In this document: piece by piece, positions 1-8,400 of the stretch | Layout of the letters: each line of letters starts with the position of its first letter | Position numbering within the stretch: the first letter of the stretch is position 1 | Origin: JBEBGV01 sp040081265 | GTDB lineage: Bacteria > Acidobacteriota > Vicinamibacteria > Vicinamibacterales > UBA2999 | Reading direction: 5' to 3' | Assembly (NCBI GenBank): GCA_040081265.1 | Contig: JBEBGV010000013.1 | Location: forward strand, 23,422-87,421 | Length of the DNA stretch: 64,000 nucleotides | Position numbers and translations under genes: made by a program | Notes under the pieces: generated by a model | Databases searched by the model: none | Told to the model about the DNA's origin: nothing | What the model saw: the letters and a program-made list of their open reading frames with translations, nothing else

Positions 1-125
1 CCGCAGGAGCGGCAGGTGGCACCGCCATCTTTCTGCTGCCGGGTTCTGAGAAGGCCGTGCGCCTGGCGATGGACAAGCTCATCCTCCCCGAGATCGGCCA
101 CGTCGTGCAGCAGGTAAGCAAGTGA
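1..125 (+). CDS. moaB: Molybdenum cofactor biosynthesis protein MoaB/Mog, C-terminal end (partial)
   Basis: The window opens inside this gene; 40 codons remain before the TGA at 123-125. The visible tail contains a GTAIFLLPGS stretch followed by a helix rich in Ala, Met and Leu and then ILPEIGHVV, which is the usual C-terminus of the MoaB/MogA family (molybdopterin adenylyltransferase fold). In this family the protein adenylates molybdopterin before MoeA inserts molybdate, and moeA follows on the same strand 73 nt downstream, which supports the call. Only the last part of the domain is visible, so MoaB and Mog cannot be told apart. Confidence 0.8.
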   Translation, partial: AGAAGGTAIFLLPGSEKAVRLAMDKLILPEIGHVVQQVSK

Positions 126-128
126 CAC

Positions 129-197
<69 letters not shown>

Positions 198-198
198 G

Positions 199-1422
199 AT
201 GACTGGAACAAGAATGCGGCCGTTCGGCCGCACGATACCGCTGGAGGACGCGCGCGTCATCATCGACGCGGCGATTCAGCCCATCACACGAACGGTGCGG
301 GTACCGCTCGATTCCGCGCTCGGTCGCGTGCTCGCGAGTCCCATCATCGCGCAGGCCGACGTCCCGCCCTTCTCGCGCGCCGGCATGGATGGCTACGCCG
401 TGCAGGCCGGAGACACCGTGGGAGCGACGCGTGCCTCAGCGCGAACGCTCGACTGCATCGGACAGATCTTCACCGGCGACGCGCCTGCCTTCGCCATCGG
501 CCCAGGTCAGTGCGTCGAGATCGCCACCGGCGCACCGATGCCGGTCGGCGCCGATGCGGTAGTGATGGTCGAAGAGACGTTCAGGGCCGGACAGGCGGTG
601 CAGATCTTCTCGGCGGTCACTGCGAGCCAGAACGTCGGCCGCCAGGGCGCCGACATCCGCTCCGGACAGACGGTGCTCCTCGACGGCGATCTTCTGAACC
701 CGAGCCGGATCGGCGCCGCCGCCGCACTCGGCGTCGCCGAGGTCACCGTCTACGACGCGCCGCGCGTGACGATTCTCTCGACCGGCAACGAGATCATCGA
801 GCCCGGCCAGCCGCTCGGGCCCGGCCAGATCTATGACATCAACCGCTTCAGCCTGTCTGCACTGGTCACCGACAACGGCGGCGTGCCAATCGCACGACGC
901 ACCGCTCGCGACACAATCGAAGACCTCGAGCGCGCGGTGGACGAGTGCCAGGCCGATGACCTGATTCTGTTTTCAGGAGGCAGTTCGGTCGGCGAGCGCG
1001 ACCTGATCCTCGACGTCCTGCAGAAACGCGGCACGATGCTCTTTCACGGCCTGGCCGTGAAACCCGGCAAGCCCACGGCGTTTGGCCGACTCGGCACGAC
1101 GACGTTCTTCGGTCTTCCCGGCTACCCGACCTCGTGCCTCTCGAACGCGTATATCTTCGTCGCGCCGGCGCTGCGCAAGCTCGCGCGCCTGCCACCCCGC
1201 CGCGAGCGCACGGTCACGCTTCCGCTGGCAAGCCGTGTCGTATCAGCCACAGGTCGCCACCAGTTCCTCACGGTTCGCATTGTCGATGGCTTGGCGGTGC
1301 CGGCCTTCAAGGGCTCCGGCGACATCACGAGCATGTCGCAGGCCGATGGCTACATCGAGATCCCGCTCGACGTCGAATCAGTCGACGCGGGCACACGCGT
1401 GGAGGTCACACTCTTTGTATGA
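199..1422 (+). CDS. moeA: Molybdopterin molybdotransferase MoeA
   Basis: MoeA inserts molybdate into adenylylated molybdopterin in the cytoplasm. The 407-residue length is normal. Visible family motifs, in order, are PPFSRAGMDGYAV (about 56-68), a GDAP and then GAPMPVGADAVVMVEET in the N-terminal domains, the MoCF-binding core with STGNEI, IYDINRFSL, FSGGSSVGERD and VKPGKPTAFG, and a LPGYPTS segment leading to the C-terminal beta domain. The ATG at 199 directly follows the heptamer array; a second in-frame ATG at 214 is a possible alternative start with a GGAA 7 nt before it. The stop overlaps the start of the following ferredoxin gene (ATGA), so the two are probably translationally coupled. 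moaB lies upstream on the same strand. Confidence 0.95.
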   Translation: MTGTRMRPFGRTIPLEDARVIIDAAIQPITRTVRVPLDSALGRVLASPIIAQADVPPFSRAGMDGYAVQAGDTVGATRASARTLDCIGQIFTGDAPAFAIGPGQCVEIATGAPMPVGADAVVMVEETFRAGQAVQIFSAVTASQNVGRQGADIRSGQTVLLDGDLLNPSRIGAAAALGVAEVTVYDAPRVTILSTGNEIIEPGQPLGPGQIYDINRFSLSALVTDNGGVPIARRTARDTIEDLERAVDECQADDLILFSGGSSVGERDLILDVLQKRGTMLFHGLAVKPGKPTAFGRLGTTTFFGLPGYPTSCLSNAYIFVAPALRKLARLPPRRERTVTLPLASRVVSATGRHQFLTVRIVDGLAVPAFKGSGDITSMSQADGYIEIPLDVESVDAGTRVEVTLFV

Positions 1423-1778
1423 GTGACGCACAACAGAAGATTGCCTCGTCCATCGGTGTCGACGTCGCCACGCGTCACATCCTGCTCTGCTGCGACCAGA
1501 CGACGCCCAAGTGCTGCGACAAGGCGCGCAGCATGGAAGCCTGGGAGTATCTGAAGCGACGGCTGAAGGAGCTGAAGCTCTCCGAGCAGGGCGGGATCCT
1601 TCGCACCAAGGCCAACTGCCTGCGCATCTGTGAGGGTGGCCCGATCGCGGTCGTGTATCCAGAAGGGACGTGGTACGGCGAGTGCGACGCGCCGGTGCTC
1701 GAGCGCATCATTCAGGAACACCTGATCGGCGGGAAGCCGGTGCAGGAGTTCGTGATTGTCGAACGGCGATTGGGATAG
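1419..1778 (+). CDS. Thioredoxin-like [2Fe-2S] ferredoxin
   Basis: A 119-residue cytoplasmic protein whose ATG overlaps the moeA stop. It has the pattern of the (2Fe-2S) ferredoxin domain with a thioredoxin fold: a beta strand ending HILLCCDQTTPKCCDK, then a helix with SMEAWEYLKRRLKEL, then a second cysteine region (NCLRICEGGP) and VVYPEGTWYG. Such proteins ligate a [2Fe-2S] cluster through four cysteines and resemble the NuoE/HydA-associated ferredoxins. The substrate is unknown. Coupling to moeA suggests a role in supplying electrons to a molybdoenzyme or to cofactor synthesis, which is inference. An alternative longer frame beginning at 1134 overlaps moeA and was rejected as a start because the conserved region begins only after 1419. 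Confidence 0.85.
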   Translation: MSDAQQKIASSIGVDVATRHILLCCDQTTPKCCDKARSMEAWEYLKRRLKELKLSEQGGILRTKANCLRICEGGPIAVVYPEGTWYGECDAPVLERIIQEHLIGGKPVQEFVIVERRLG

Positions 1779-1781
1779 CCG

Positions 1782-1811
1782 GCGGGGGTCCGCGGACCCG
1801 CCCTACGTACG
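1782..1811. repeat. Dispersed GC hairpin with CCTACGTA tail (copy A)
   Basis: An inverted repeat, GCGGG(G)GTCC then GGACCCGC, followed by the tail CCTACGTAC. It lies between the convergent ferredoxin and O-antigen-ligase genes and overlaps the latter's last codons, so it can serve as a bidirectional transcription stop. Related copies occur at 5751, 26416, 35493 and 37398. Confidence 0.8.
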
Positions 1812-3023
1812 GACCGTGCTTTCCTGCCGCAATGCGGCGAACGGAACGGTGACGAGGACCAGAAACAGCATCAGGAACTCGGAATCCCCGAAATTGTGCT
1901 CGAAGAGGCCGGCCGCAAGCATGGCGGCCACCGCAGCGAGTCCCGTCGCAGCCAGCGTCCGATCGGGATGCGTGCGGAACACACGCACCAGCGACGTCAT
2001 CAGCGACACGACCAGCCACACCCATGCCGCCAGCGCGAGGAGCCCGCGCTCAGCCGCGATCTGCACCGGCACATTGTGCAGGTGCACATTCACCGCCTTC
2101 ACGGCATCGGGCTGCCGATACTGCGGGTAGACGCGTTCGATCATGTTGGGCCCGACGCCGGTGAGCGGATGATCCTTCACGATGGCCACCCCCATCTTGA
2201 CCATCGCCACGCGATCGCGATTGGTCGGATCCTTCAGATCGAAGGTAGACGCCATCCGCTGAGCAATCCCGTTGGGCGCCGCGGCAAAAAACAGCGCCAC
2301 GACAATGGGAATGGCGCCGACGAGGCGGAAGTCCCGCAGCACGAACAGCAGGCTGACGCCGATGCACGCGCCCACCCAGGCGCTTCGGGTGAAGGTCACC
2401 GCCAGCGCGACGATCAGGGCCGGCATGATGAGCGCCGGCCACGTCCGGTTCCTGTGACCGAATACCAGCCGCGCGACCGCCGCGCACACGACCAGCATCA
2501 ACAGTCCCGAATAGGTCATGTAGTGACCAAGCGAACCGTGCGGACGCTGGCCGAGGAAGTCGTACTCGAGAATGCCGTACTGGACGATACCGAGCGCAGC
2601 GGTGACGGCACCGACTGACAGGATGACGTCCACGACCGTCGACGCCCTGCGTCCGCGCGCGAGGTTGTAGACCAGCGGTACGGCGACAAAGAGCAGCAGC
2701 TTCTTGATCGGCTGGAAGCTGGTGACGAAGTCGGCCGAAAACGCGACCGACAGGATCGACGCGGCGGCGTAGGCCACGAGCGGCCAGAAGAGCGCTGGCA
2801 CCGCCGGCCATTCCCTGTCGCGCGCGAGCTGCACGACCCAGCACAGGACAGTCGCCGCAAGCAGCGCCTGCGCAACCACGATCGACACCTGCACGGCTGC
2901 GACAAAACCCAGCAGCAGGAGGACGGTTATCTTGTCGAGAAGCGGCGCGGCATGGGCGCCGCGGAGGCCCGTATTGTCTCGGCGAGACAGCACACCGTTG
3001 GCCGGAATCGAAGTGGCACTCAT
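1803..3023 (-). CDS. O-antigen ligase/polymerase-like membrane protein
   Basis: A 406-residue polytopic inner-membrane protein with about ten to twelve hydrophobic segments. The long loop near the C-terminus carries GPNMIERVYPQYR and then VHLHNVPVQIAAERG, the His-containing periplasmic signature of the WaaL/Wzy-type O-antigen ligase family. Such enzymes transfer polymerised glycan to a lipid or protein acceptor, or polymerise the glycan. Its ATG (3021-3023) overlaps the stop of the lytic transglycosylase gene by 4 nt, so the two form an envelope operon. The exact substrate cannot be told from the sequence, and no other glycan genes are in view. Confidence 0.8.
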   Translation of the reverse strand: MSATSIPANGVLSRRDNTGLRGAHAAPLLDKITVLLLLGFVAAVQVSIVVAQALLAATVLCWVVQLARDREWPAVPALFWPLVAYAAASILSVAFSADFVTSFQPIKKLLLFVAVPLVYNLARGRRASTVVDVILSVGAVTAALGIVQYGILEYDFLGQRPHGSLGHYMTYSGLLMLVVCAAVARLVFGHRNRTWPALIMPALIVALAVTFTRSAWVGACIGVSLLFVLRDFRLVGAIPIVVALFFAAAPNGIAQRMASTFDLKDPTNRDRVAMVKMGVAIVKDHPLTGVGPNMIERVYPQYRQPDAVKAVNVHLHNVPVQIAAERGLLALAAWVWLVVSLMTSLVRVFRTHPDRTLAATGLAAVAAMLAAGLFEHNFGDSEFLMLFLVLVTVPFAALRQESTVRT

Positions 3024-4057
3024 GAGTGCCCGACAAGTCTACCGGGTTTCGAGTCGCCGCGCACCGGGCCACGGGGCGGGTTTTTCAGCCTCGTGAGCAC
3101 GCGGGCGACATACTCCCTGGTCTCGCCGTACAGGCCCGTCTGGCCTCTGGCATAGCGCTCCGCAAACCCGGGTCCGGCGTTATAGGCGACCAGCGCCAGC
3201 TCGACCTTGCCGAACGTCTTCAGCAGCTGCGCGAAGTAGCGAACGCCGCCCTCGATGTTTTGCTCCGGAATCAGCGGGTTGACGCCGAGTTCGCGTGCCG
3301 TGCCCGGCATCAGCTGCATCAGACCGATAGCCCCCGCTTTCGATCTCGCCAGCGGATTGAAGTCCGACTCGGTGGCAATGATCGCCCGGACAATCGCCGA
3401 CTCGACCTGGTGCAGGGCGGCGTAGCGTTCGATGAATGCGTCAAAAGCGCCGGGCACACCGCGCAACACCTCTCCGGGAGTCGGCCTGGGCGTTGTGAAC
3501 ATCGCCCGCACCTGCGTGTATTCGCGGTCCAGGTAATCAGCCGCCGCCTGGCGGTCCACGCCGACGGCGATCATCTGCCTCGCCCGATCGAGCGCCCGCT
3601 GGCTGATGCGCTGCGTCAGCACATCGGCCACCTCGCGGGCCGAGTACCCCAGCGCGAGCAGCCGTTCGGCCGCCGCGTCGCGGCTCGCTACTCCGCGAGT
3701 CGCGGGCACGTTCAGCGCCTTGCCTTTCAGCGACGCGTCCACAACCTCTTCAAAGGTCGGCGCCTGGCCTGACGCAGTCCCGGTCACGGCAGCAAGCAGG
3801 ATCGAAACATCCGTCCAGGCACCCACCAGCTCACCGGCGCTCATGGACTCACGGCGCCTGGCCACGCTCTGGAACAGCCGCCGCACGCTGGAGAGGTCGA
3901 GCACGCCGGCCTGGATCACAGAAGAACCGCCCCGTCCGGCTCTCGGCGTCCCTCCACGGCCCGCCTGGGCGACGGCATCGGTCACGCCGGCGGCCAGCAG
4001 AGCTGCGAGGACCACGCAGGGCACGAGAACGATCGGTCGGAGGGCGGGAACGCGCAC
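3020..4057 (-). CDS. Lytic transglycosylase (SLT domain) with N-terminal signal
   Basis: A 345-residue exported protein beginning at a GTG (4055-4057) with a hydrophobic signal at about residues 8-30. The C-terminal third is a Slt70/MltE-type lysozyme-like domain: IRAIIATESDFNP-like segment with the catalytic Glu in ATESDFN, then SKAGAIGLMQLMPGTA, then NIEGGVRYF and ALVAYNAGPG. It would cleave peptidoglycan between N-acetylmuramic acid and N-acetylglucosamine in the periplasm. The middle (about 60-190) is Ala/Arg-rich with no recognised domain. It is the first gene of the two-gene unit with the O-antigen-ligase-like gene. The last residues (PPRGPVRGDSKPGR) form a basic tail. Confidence 0.9.
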   Translation of the reverse strand: MRVPALRPIVLVPCVVLAALLAAGVTDAVAQAGRGGTPRAGRGGSSVIQAGVLDLSSVRRLFQSVARRRESMSAGELVGAWTDVSILLAAVTGTASGQAPTFEEVVDASLKGKALNVPATRGVASRDAAAERLLALGYSAREVADVLTQRISQRALDRARQMIAVGVDRQAAADYLDREYTQVRAMFTTPRPTPGEVLRGVPGAFDAFIERYAALHQVESAIVRAIIATESDFNPLARSKAGAIGLMQLMPGTARELGVNPLIPEQNIEGGVRYFAQLLKTFGKVELALVAYNAGPGFAERYARGQTGLYGETREYVARVLTRLKNPPRGPVRGDSKPGRLVGHS

Positions 4058-4188
4058 GGGTTTGGGCCAGATCGCTTATCGGCGCGGCCGGCCCGATTCT
4101 GCACGCCCGGCGGATGAACCGGAATTAATCGTGTGTTCATCAGCGCCTCAGGCCCGCTACGTCAAATCACTGCAGGAGGACATCAACC

Positions 4189-4512
4189 ATGCGCACATCA
4201 CGTCTCGTCATCGCGCTCTCCACGCTTCTTGCCATCACGCCCCTCGCGGCCAGGGCGGCCGGCCCCGACAAATCCCCGGCCCTGCATGCGACCACCGGAA
4301 CGGTGAAGTCGGTCGACGCCACCACGCTCGTCATCACCCGCACCGACGGCAGCAGGCAGGATGTGTCGTTCACGCTGAACCCGTCGACCAGACGGGACGG
4401 CTCGATCGTGGCCGGAGCACCGGTCTCGGTTCGGTATCAGGACGAAGGCCGGACGCACGTGGCCACGGCCGTTGCCGTGCGTCCGGCGTCCAACCAGACA
4501 GCCCACAAGTAA
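4189..4512 (+). CDS. Small exported protein of unknown function (DUF5666-like)
   Basis: A 107-residue protein with a clear signal peptide (MRTSRLVIALSTLLAITPLAARA) and a mature part made of short beta strands: a TGTVKSVDATTLVITRTDG segment, then DVSFTLNPSTR, then VSVRYQDEGRTHVATAVAV. This resembles small OB-like periplasmic domains of the DUF5666 kind, but the match is by pattern only. A strong AGGAGG sits at 4172-4177, which fixes the start. It is followed 32 nt later by htrA on the same strand, so it may be co-transcribed with the protease. Function unknown. Confidence 0.7.
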   Translation: MRTSRLVIALSTLLAITPLAARAAGPDKSPALHATTGTVKSVDATTLVITRTDGSRQDVSFTLNPSTRRDGSIVAGAPVSVRYQDEGRTHVATAVAVRPASNQTAHK

Positions 4513-4544
4513 GCACACTCAATTCGAAAGAAGGAGAACCCAGC

Positions 4545-5732
4545 ATGAAGCTCCCACGCACCATCCTGAGGGCGCGCTCAGCGCGCGTCAGCATTGCGGC
4601 CCTGGCGGTCGCCGTGCTCGCGGGCGGCGTGTGGCATGGCGTCGCGTCCGCGCAGGCTGCACGACCGGCGCAGGCCACGCCCGCAACAACGTCTGCACCC
4701 GCCCCAATCGTTCGAGACATCGCCGGTGGGCGCACGTCGTACGCCGATCTCGTCAAGGCCGTCACACCCTCGGTCGTCACGATCCGTACGGAACGGCAGG
4801 CGGAAGTCTCGCCAGCGGCGTTCCAGGATGACGAACTGCTGCGCCGCTTCTTCGGCGACGCGCAGGGCCGATCGCGACGCCAGCCCCAGCCGTTCCGCCA
4901 GCGTGCCCTCGGCTCAGGCGTCGTCGTCAGCCACGACGGCTACATCCTCACCAACAATCACGTGGTCAACGGCGCGAACACGATCAAGGCCGAGTTCAAC
5001 GATGGTCGAACGTTGACGGCAAAGGTCATCGGCGTCGACGAACCGAGCGATCTGGCTTTGCTGAAGGTCGAAGCGACCAACCTGCCCATGCTCGCGCTGG
5101 GCAACTCCGACGTCGTGCAGGTGGGTGACGTCGTTCTTGCGATCGGCAATCCGCTCGGCATCGGCCAGACCGTAACGATGGGCATCGTCAGCGCGAAGGG
5201 TCGCGCAACCGGCGTTGGCGACGGAAGTTATGAAGACTTCCTGCAGACCGACGCGCCGATCAATCAGGGCAACTCGGGCGGCGCGCTGGTCAGCATGAGC
5301 GGCGAGCTCGTCGGCATCAACTCGCAGATTCTGTCGCCCTCAGGCGGCAACATCGGTATCGGCTTCGCGATCCCGTCGAACATGGCCGGGCACGTGATGG
5401 CCGAACTCCGCCAGGAGGGACGCGTTCGCCGGGCACGACTGGGCATCACGGTTGAACCGGTCACGTCTGAACTGGCGGCAAGCCTCAGGCTGAGGGACGT
5501 CAGCGGTGCCGTGGTGAGGGACGTTGCACCCAACAGCGCCGCCGAGCGCGCCGGGCTCAAGAGCGGTGACGTGGTGCTCTCGTTCAACGGACGATCGGTC
5601 ACCGACGCCAACATGCTCAGAAACCGAATCGGGGAATCCACCCCGGGGTCGAAGGCCACGATCGGCCTGACCCGCGAGGGAAAGGCTCACGAGGTGACGG
5701 TCACGCTCGGCGAGGCCACCGTCGAGTCGTAG
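4545..5732 (+). CDS. Periplasmic serine protease HtrA/DegP family
   Basis: A 395-residue trypsin-fold protease with one PDZ domain. The ATG at 4545 follows an AAGGAG; the open frame upstream to 3606 is a shadow of the antisense transglycosylase gene. Residues about 15-37 form a signal or anchor. The catalytic triad is visible as His139 (TNNHVV), Asp169 (PSDLALLK) and Ser244 (INQGNSGGALV), with oxyanion-loop context intact. The PDZ domain spans about 300-390 (LGITVEPV ... SAAERAGLKSGDVVLSFNG). Only one PDZ is present, as in DegS or HhoB, whereas DegP has two. It degrades misfolded envelope proteins. A GC hairpin (5751) follows the stop. Confidence 0.95.
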   Translation: MKLPRTILRARSARVSIAALAVAVLAGGVWHGVASAQAARPAQATPATTSAPAPIVRDIAGGRTSYADLVKAVTPSVVTIRTERQAEVSPAAFQDDELLRRFFGDAQGRSRRQPQPFRQRALGSGVVVSHDGYILTNNHVVNGANTIKAEFNDGRTLTAKVIGVDEPSDLALLKVEATNLPMLALGNSDVVQVGDVVLAIGNPLGIGQTVTMGIVSAKGRATGVGDGSYEDFLQTDAPINQGNSGGALVSMSGELVGINSQILSPSGGNIGIGFAIPSNMAGHVMAELRQEGRVRRARLGITVEPVTSELAASLRLRDVSGAVVRDVAPNSAAERAGLKSGDVVLSFNGRSVTDANMLRNRIGESTPGSKATIGLTREGKAHEVTVTLGEATVES

Positions 5733-5750
5733 GGTCGCCTCTTCTGAAAC

Positions 5751-5783
5751 GCCGGGTCCGCTCCGCGGACCCGGCCTACATAT
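5751..5783. repeat. Dispersed GC hairpin with CCTACATA tail (copy B)
   Basis: A perfect 11-bp stem, GCCGGGTCCGC and GCGGACCCGGC, around a TCC loop (5751-5775), followed by CTACATATC. It sits 18 nt after the htrA stop and could terminate htrA. It also lies directly before the point where recognisable MprF homology begins. Confidence 0.85.
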
Positions 5784-5834
5784 CGCTTCGCCGGCGTACC
5801 GAGCTTGTTTCTATGAGCTCGGCCAGGCGTGTGA

Positions 5835-6701
5835 TGCGATCTGCAGGGACGCACATGGGTGGCGCTCGGCGACCCTGTTGGCGCGGAAGGCCAGTATCCT
5901 GAGCTCATTCGGCGTTTCCTCGAACGGTCCAGCGACTACGGAGGAGTGCCGGTCTTCTATGAAGTCGGACGCCGGCACCTGCACCGGTACGCGGACTTCG
6001 GTCTGACCTTCGTGAAGCTGGGCGAGGAAGCCCAGGTCGACCTGACCGGGCTCGGCCTTCAGGGCGGGCGCGCGGCACGGTTTCGCCAGGTCGTTCGACG
6101 TCTCGAGAAAGACGGGGGTGTCTTCCGGATGATTCACCCAGCCGAGGCACCGGCCATCCTCGACCAGCTGCGCGCAGTGTCAGACGACTGGCTGGCGGCG
6201 CGGGCAACGGCCGAGAAGGGCTTCTCGCTCGGGTTCTTCGACCCGGAGTACGTATCGCGCGCTCCGGTCGCCGTGATCGAGCGTGCGGGCCGGATCCTGG
6301 CGTTCGCAACCATCTGGCCCGGGCCGACGGGCGAGGAGCTGTCGATGGATCTGATGCGTTATCACCGCGACGCCCCACGCAGCGCCATGGAAGCACTGTG
6401 CGTGCACGTCATGCTCTGGGGACACCTTCACGGCTACACGCGGTTCGGGCTCGGCATGGCTCCCCTGTCTGGCTTTGAGAACTCAGCGGTGGCGTCGCTG
6501 TGGAACCGACTTGGGGGGTTCCTCTACCACCATGCCGACAGCGTGTATCACTTTCAGGGCCTTCGTGCCTGGAAGGACAAGTTCGATCCGATCTGGGAGC
6601 CGCGCTATCTGGTCTATCCGGGGGGACTGCGTTTGCCGCGCATCATGGCCGACGTGTCGGCCCTCATCGCCGGCGGCTACCGGCAGATCTTCAGAAAGTA
6701 A
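5835..6701 (+). pseudogene. 5'-truncated MprF C-terminal domain (phosphatidylglycerol lysyltransferase, DUF2156)
   Basis: The frame encodes the C-terminal half of the aminoacyl-phosphatidylglycerol synthase domain: GDPVG near the start, VPVFYEVGRRHL, a DLTGLGLQGGRAARFRQVVRR segment, SDDWLA, EKGFSLGFFDPEY, then FATIWP, ELSMDLMRY, FGLGMAPLSG and FQGLRAWKDKFDP. Full MprF is about 840 residues with an N-terminal membrane flippase; here homology already begins upstream of the first usable start (GTG 5859), at GRTWVALGDPVG, and is cut by in-frame TGA codons at 5832 and 5814. The whole membrane part and the first part of the catalytic domain are absent. It is read as a decayed remnant, or possibly a short expressed cytosolic domain from GTG 5859. 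The rest of the frame (280 codons) is intact. Confidence 0.65.
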
Positions 6702-6731
6702 ACGGCTATACTCGCGCTAACCCCTGAATTG

Positions 6732-7580
6732 ATGTTCGAATCACCCTGCAGAGTCACGCGCCGAAGGCGGTTTGTCGCCCTCATGGTTGCGGGAGTCCTC
6801 CTGGCGTCCGCCACGTATGCCTCGGCGCAGTTTGGTCGCGGCGGGCGCGGACTCTTCGGTGGCGTCCGGCTGGCGCCGATGGACTTCCCCGACCGTGACT
6901 TCACGCTGTGCCGCATCATGTACCAGAGCGTGCGCAGCGAGGCCGACGGCGCTGGCTGGGCCACCGACTATCCGGGCGGCGACAACAACCTGCTGCTCAG
7001 GCTCGGCGAGCTGACGCGCACGCGTGTCAGCCACGACGGTACCAGGCAACCAAACCACTGGGTGGTGCGTCTCACCGACGACGCGTTGTTCAACTGTCCG
7101 TATACCGTCGCATCCGACGTCGGCACCATGGGGCTGAGCGAGACCGAAACAACCAGGCTCAGGGATTACCTCTTGAAGGGCGGTTTCCTCTGGGTGGACG
7201 ATTTCTGGGGAAATCCAGCCTGGGCGCAGTGGTCACAGGTCATCGCGAGGGTGCTGCCAGGAATGCCGATTGAAGACGTGCCCCTCAGCGATCCGATCTT
7301 CAGCAGCCAGTTCGTCGTGACGAAAGTGATCCAGGTGCCCAGGTATCCGTTCTGGGTGGCCAGCGGAGGACAGACGTCTGAACGCGGCGCGGAAACGCGC
7401 GAGCCGCACTTTCGAGGCATCCGCGACGATCATGGGCGCTTGATGGTGGTCATGACCCACAACACCGACGTCGCCGACTCGTGGGAACGCGAGGGTGAAC
7501 AGCCGGAGTACTTTCTGAAGTTCTCGGTGGACGGATACGCCCTGGGCGTCAACGTCCTCCTTTACGCGCAATCACACTGA
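6732..7580 (+). CDS. DUF4159 domain protein with signal peptide
   Basis: A 282-residue exported protein. After an Arg-rich start and a hydrophobic signal (about 12-32, ending TYASAQ) it carries the DUF4159 fold, a flavodoxin/class I glutamine-amidotransferase-like domain common in Acidobacteriota: WATDYPGGDNNLLLRLGELT, then a LRDYLLKGGFLWVDDFWG segment, IEDVPLSDPIF, and near the C-terminus VMTHNTDVADSWEREGEQPEYF followed by GYALGVNVLLYAQSH. Function is unknown. The ATG at 6732 is preferred over a TTG three nt earlier. It follows the MprF remnant by 30 nt. Confidence 0.85.
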   Translation: MFESPCRVTRRRRFVALMVAGVLLASATYASAQFGRGGRGLFGGVRLAPMDFPDRDFTLCRIMYQSVRSEADGAGWATDYPGGDNNLLLRLGELTRTRVSHDGTRQPNHWVVRLTDDALFNCPYTVASDVGTMGLSETETTRLRDYLLKGGFLWVDDFWGNPAWAQWSQVIARVLPGMPIEDVPLSDPIFSSQFVVTKVIQVPRYPFWVASGGQTSERGAETREPHFRGIRDDHGRLMVVMTHNTDVADSWEREGEQPEYFLKFSVDGYALGVNVLLYAQSH

Positions 7581-7620
7581 AACTTTTCGCAGTCGTCTGA
7601 CTGGAGTACGAGGAACCCTG

Positions 7621-8394
7621 ATGAAGATACGTCTGTCTGTCGGCTTGTTGTGCTGTGCGTTGATGGTGATGGTTGTGGCGTGCGAGAAGAACCAGGCGGC
7701 GCCCACCGCCAGCCCGGCGCCCGCTCCCGCGCCAGCCCCGGCGCCAGCTCCAGCCCCGGCGCCGGCCCCGGCTCCCGCGCCAGCCCCAGCGGTGTTCACG
7801 GTGACCGGGTCAGTGACCGAGAGCGAACCCACCACCAGCAAGCGACTCAGCGGCGCCACGATTTCCGCCGGCGGCATCACCGTCGGCACCGACGGTTCAG
7901 GGAACTTCACGTTTCCGAACCTGGCCGCTGGCACTCACACGCTCCGCGCCAGTCGTGGTGGCTACGACGACCAGGTGAAGACGATTACCCTGCCTGGCGA
8001 CAGCACGACGGTGCAGTTCGGTCTCGATCCGGCGTTCGAGACGATCACGGTCGAGAAATCGGACACCATCGGACATGGCGAGGACTGCCCCGGTGCACAC
8101 GGGAACTATGCCTGCTGGGCCTATGCCTTCCCTGCCCATCACGCGCGCGGCATCGAGGCCAATCTCTACTGGCATTCGAGCGACGCGCGGCTGGAGCTGG
8201 AGCTGCGCTGCAACGCTCAGACCTGGGTCCGCACGGAAGGTTTCGAGCCGAAGCTGGTCGAGTTCAACAGAGAGCTCTACTTCAACTTCCGCATCCTCGA
8301 AGCTGCGAAGAAGAACCAGTTGTGCGAGATCCGGGTGCTGCACATCTCAGGCGACCCGATGCCCTTTATCGTCCGGGTGACGCATCCGAACTAG
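7621..8394 (+). CDS. Lipoprotein with Ala-Pro linker and carboxypeptidase-regulatory-like domain
   Basis: A 257-residue putative outer-membrane or periplasmic lipoprotein. The signal ends in a lipobox (VVAC, Cys about residue 21). An (Ala-Pro) repeat of roughly 17 units (about 32-60; nucleotides 7711-7792) forms an extended linker, followed by a beta-sandwich of the CarboxypepD_reg type (FTVTGSVTES ... SGATISAGGITVGTDGSGNFTFPNLAAGTHTLRA, about 60-125). The last 120 residues hold several cysteines (EDCPGAHGNYACWAY, LRCNAQ, LCEIRV) in a second beta-rich domain with no recognised family. Function unknown. Confidence 0.8.
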   Translation: MKIRLSVGLLCCALMVMVVACEKNQAAPTASPAPAPAPAPAPAPAPAPAPAPAPAPAVFTVTGSVTESEPTTSKRLSGATISAGGITVGTDGSGNFTFPNLAAGTHTLRASRGGYDDQVKTITLPGDSTTVQFGLDPAFETITVEKSDTIGHGEDCPGAHGNYACWAYAFPAHHARGIEANLYWHSSDARLELELRCNAQTWVRTEGFEPKLVEFNRELYFNFRILEAAKKNQLCEIRVLHISGDPMPFIVRVTHPN

Positions 8395-8400
8395 CAGCAA

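Noticed and set aside
3606..4544. Upstream extension of the HtrA reading frame
   Set aside because: It runs through the antisense transglycosylase gene and the small exported-protein gene. A normal ribosome-binding site and signal peptide occur at 4545.
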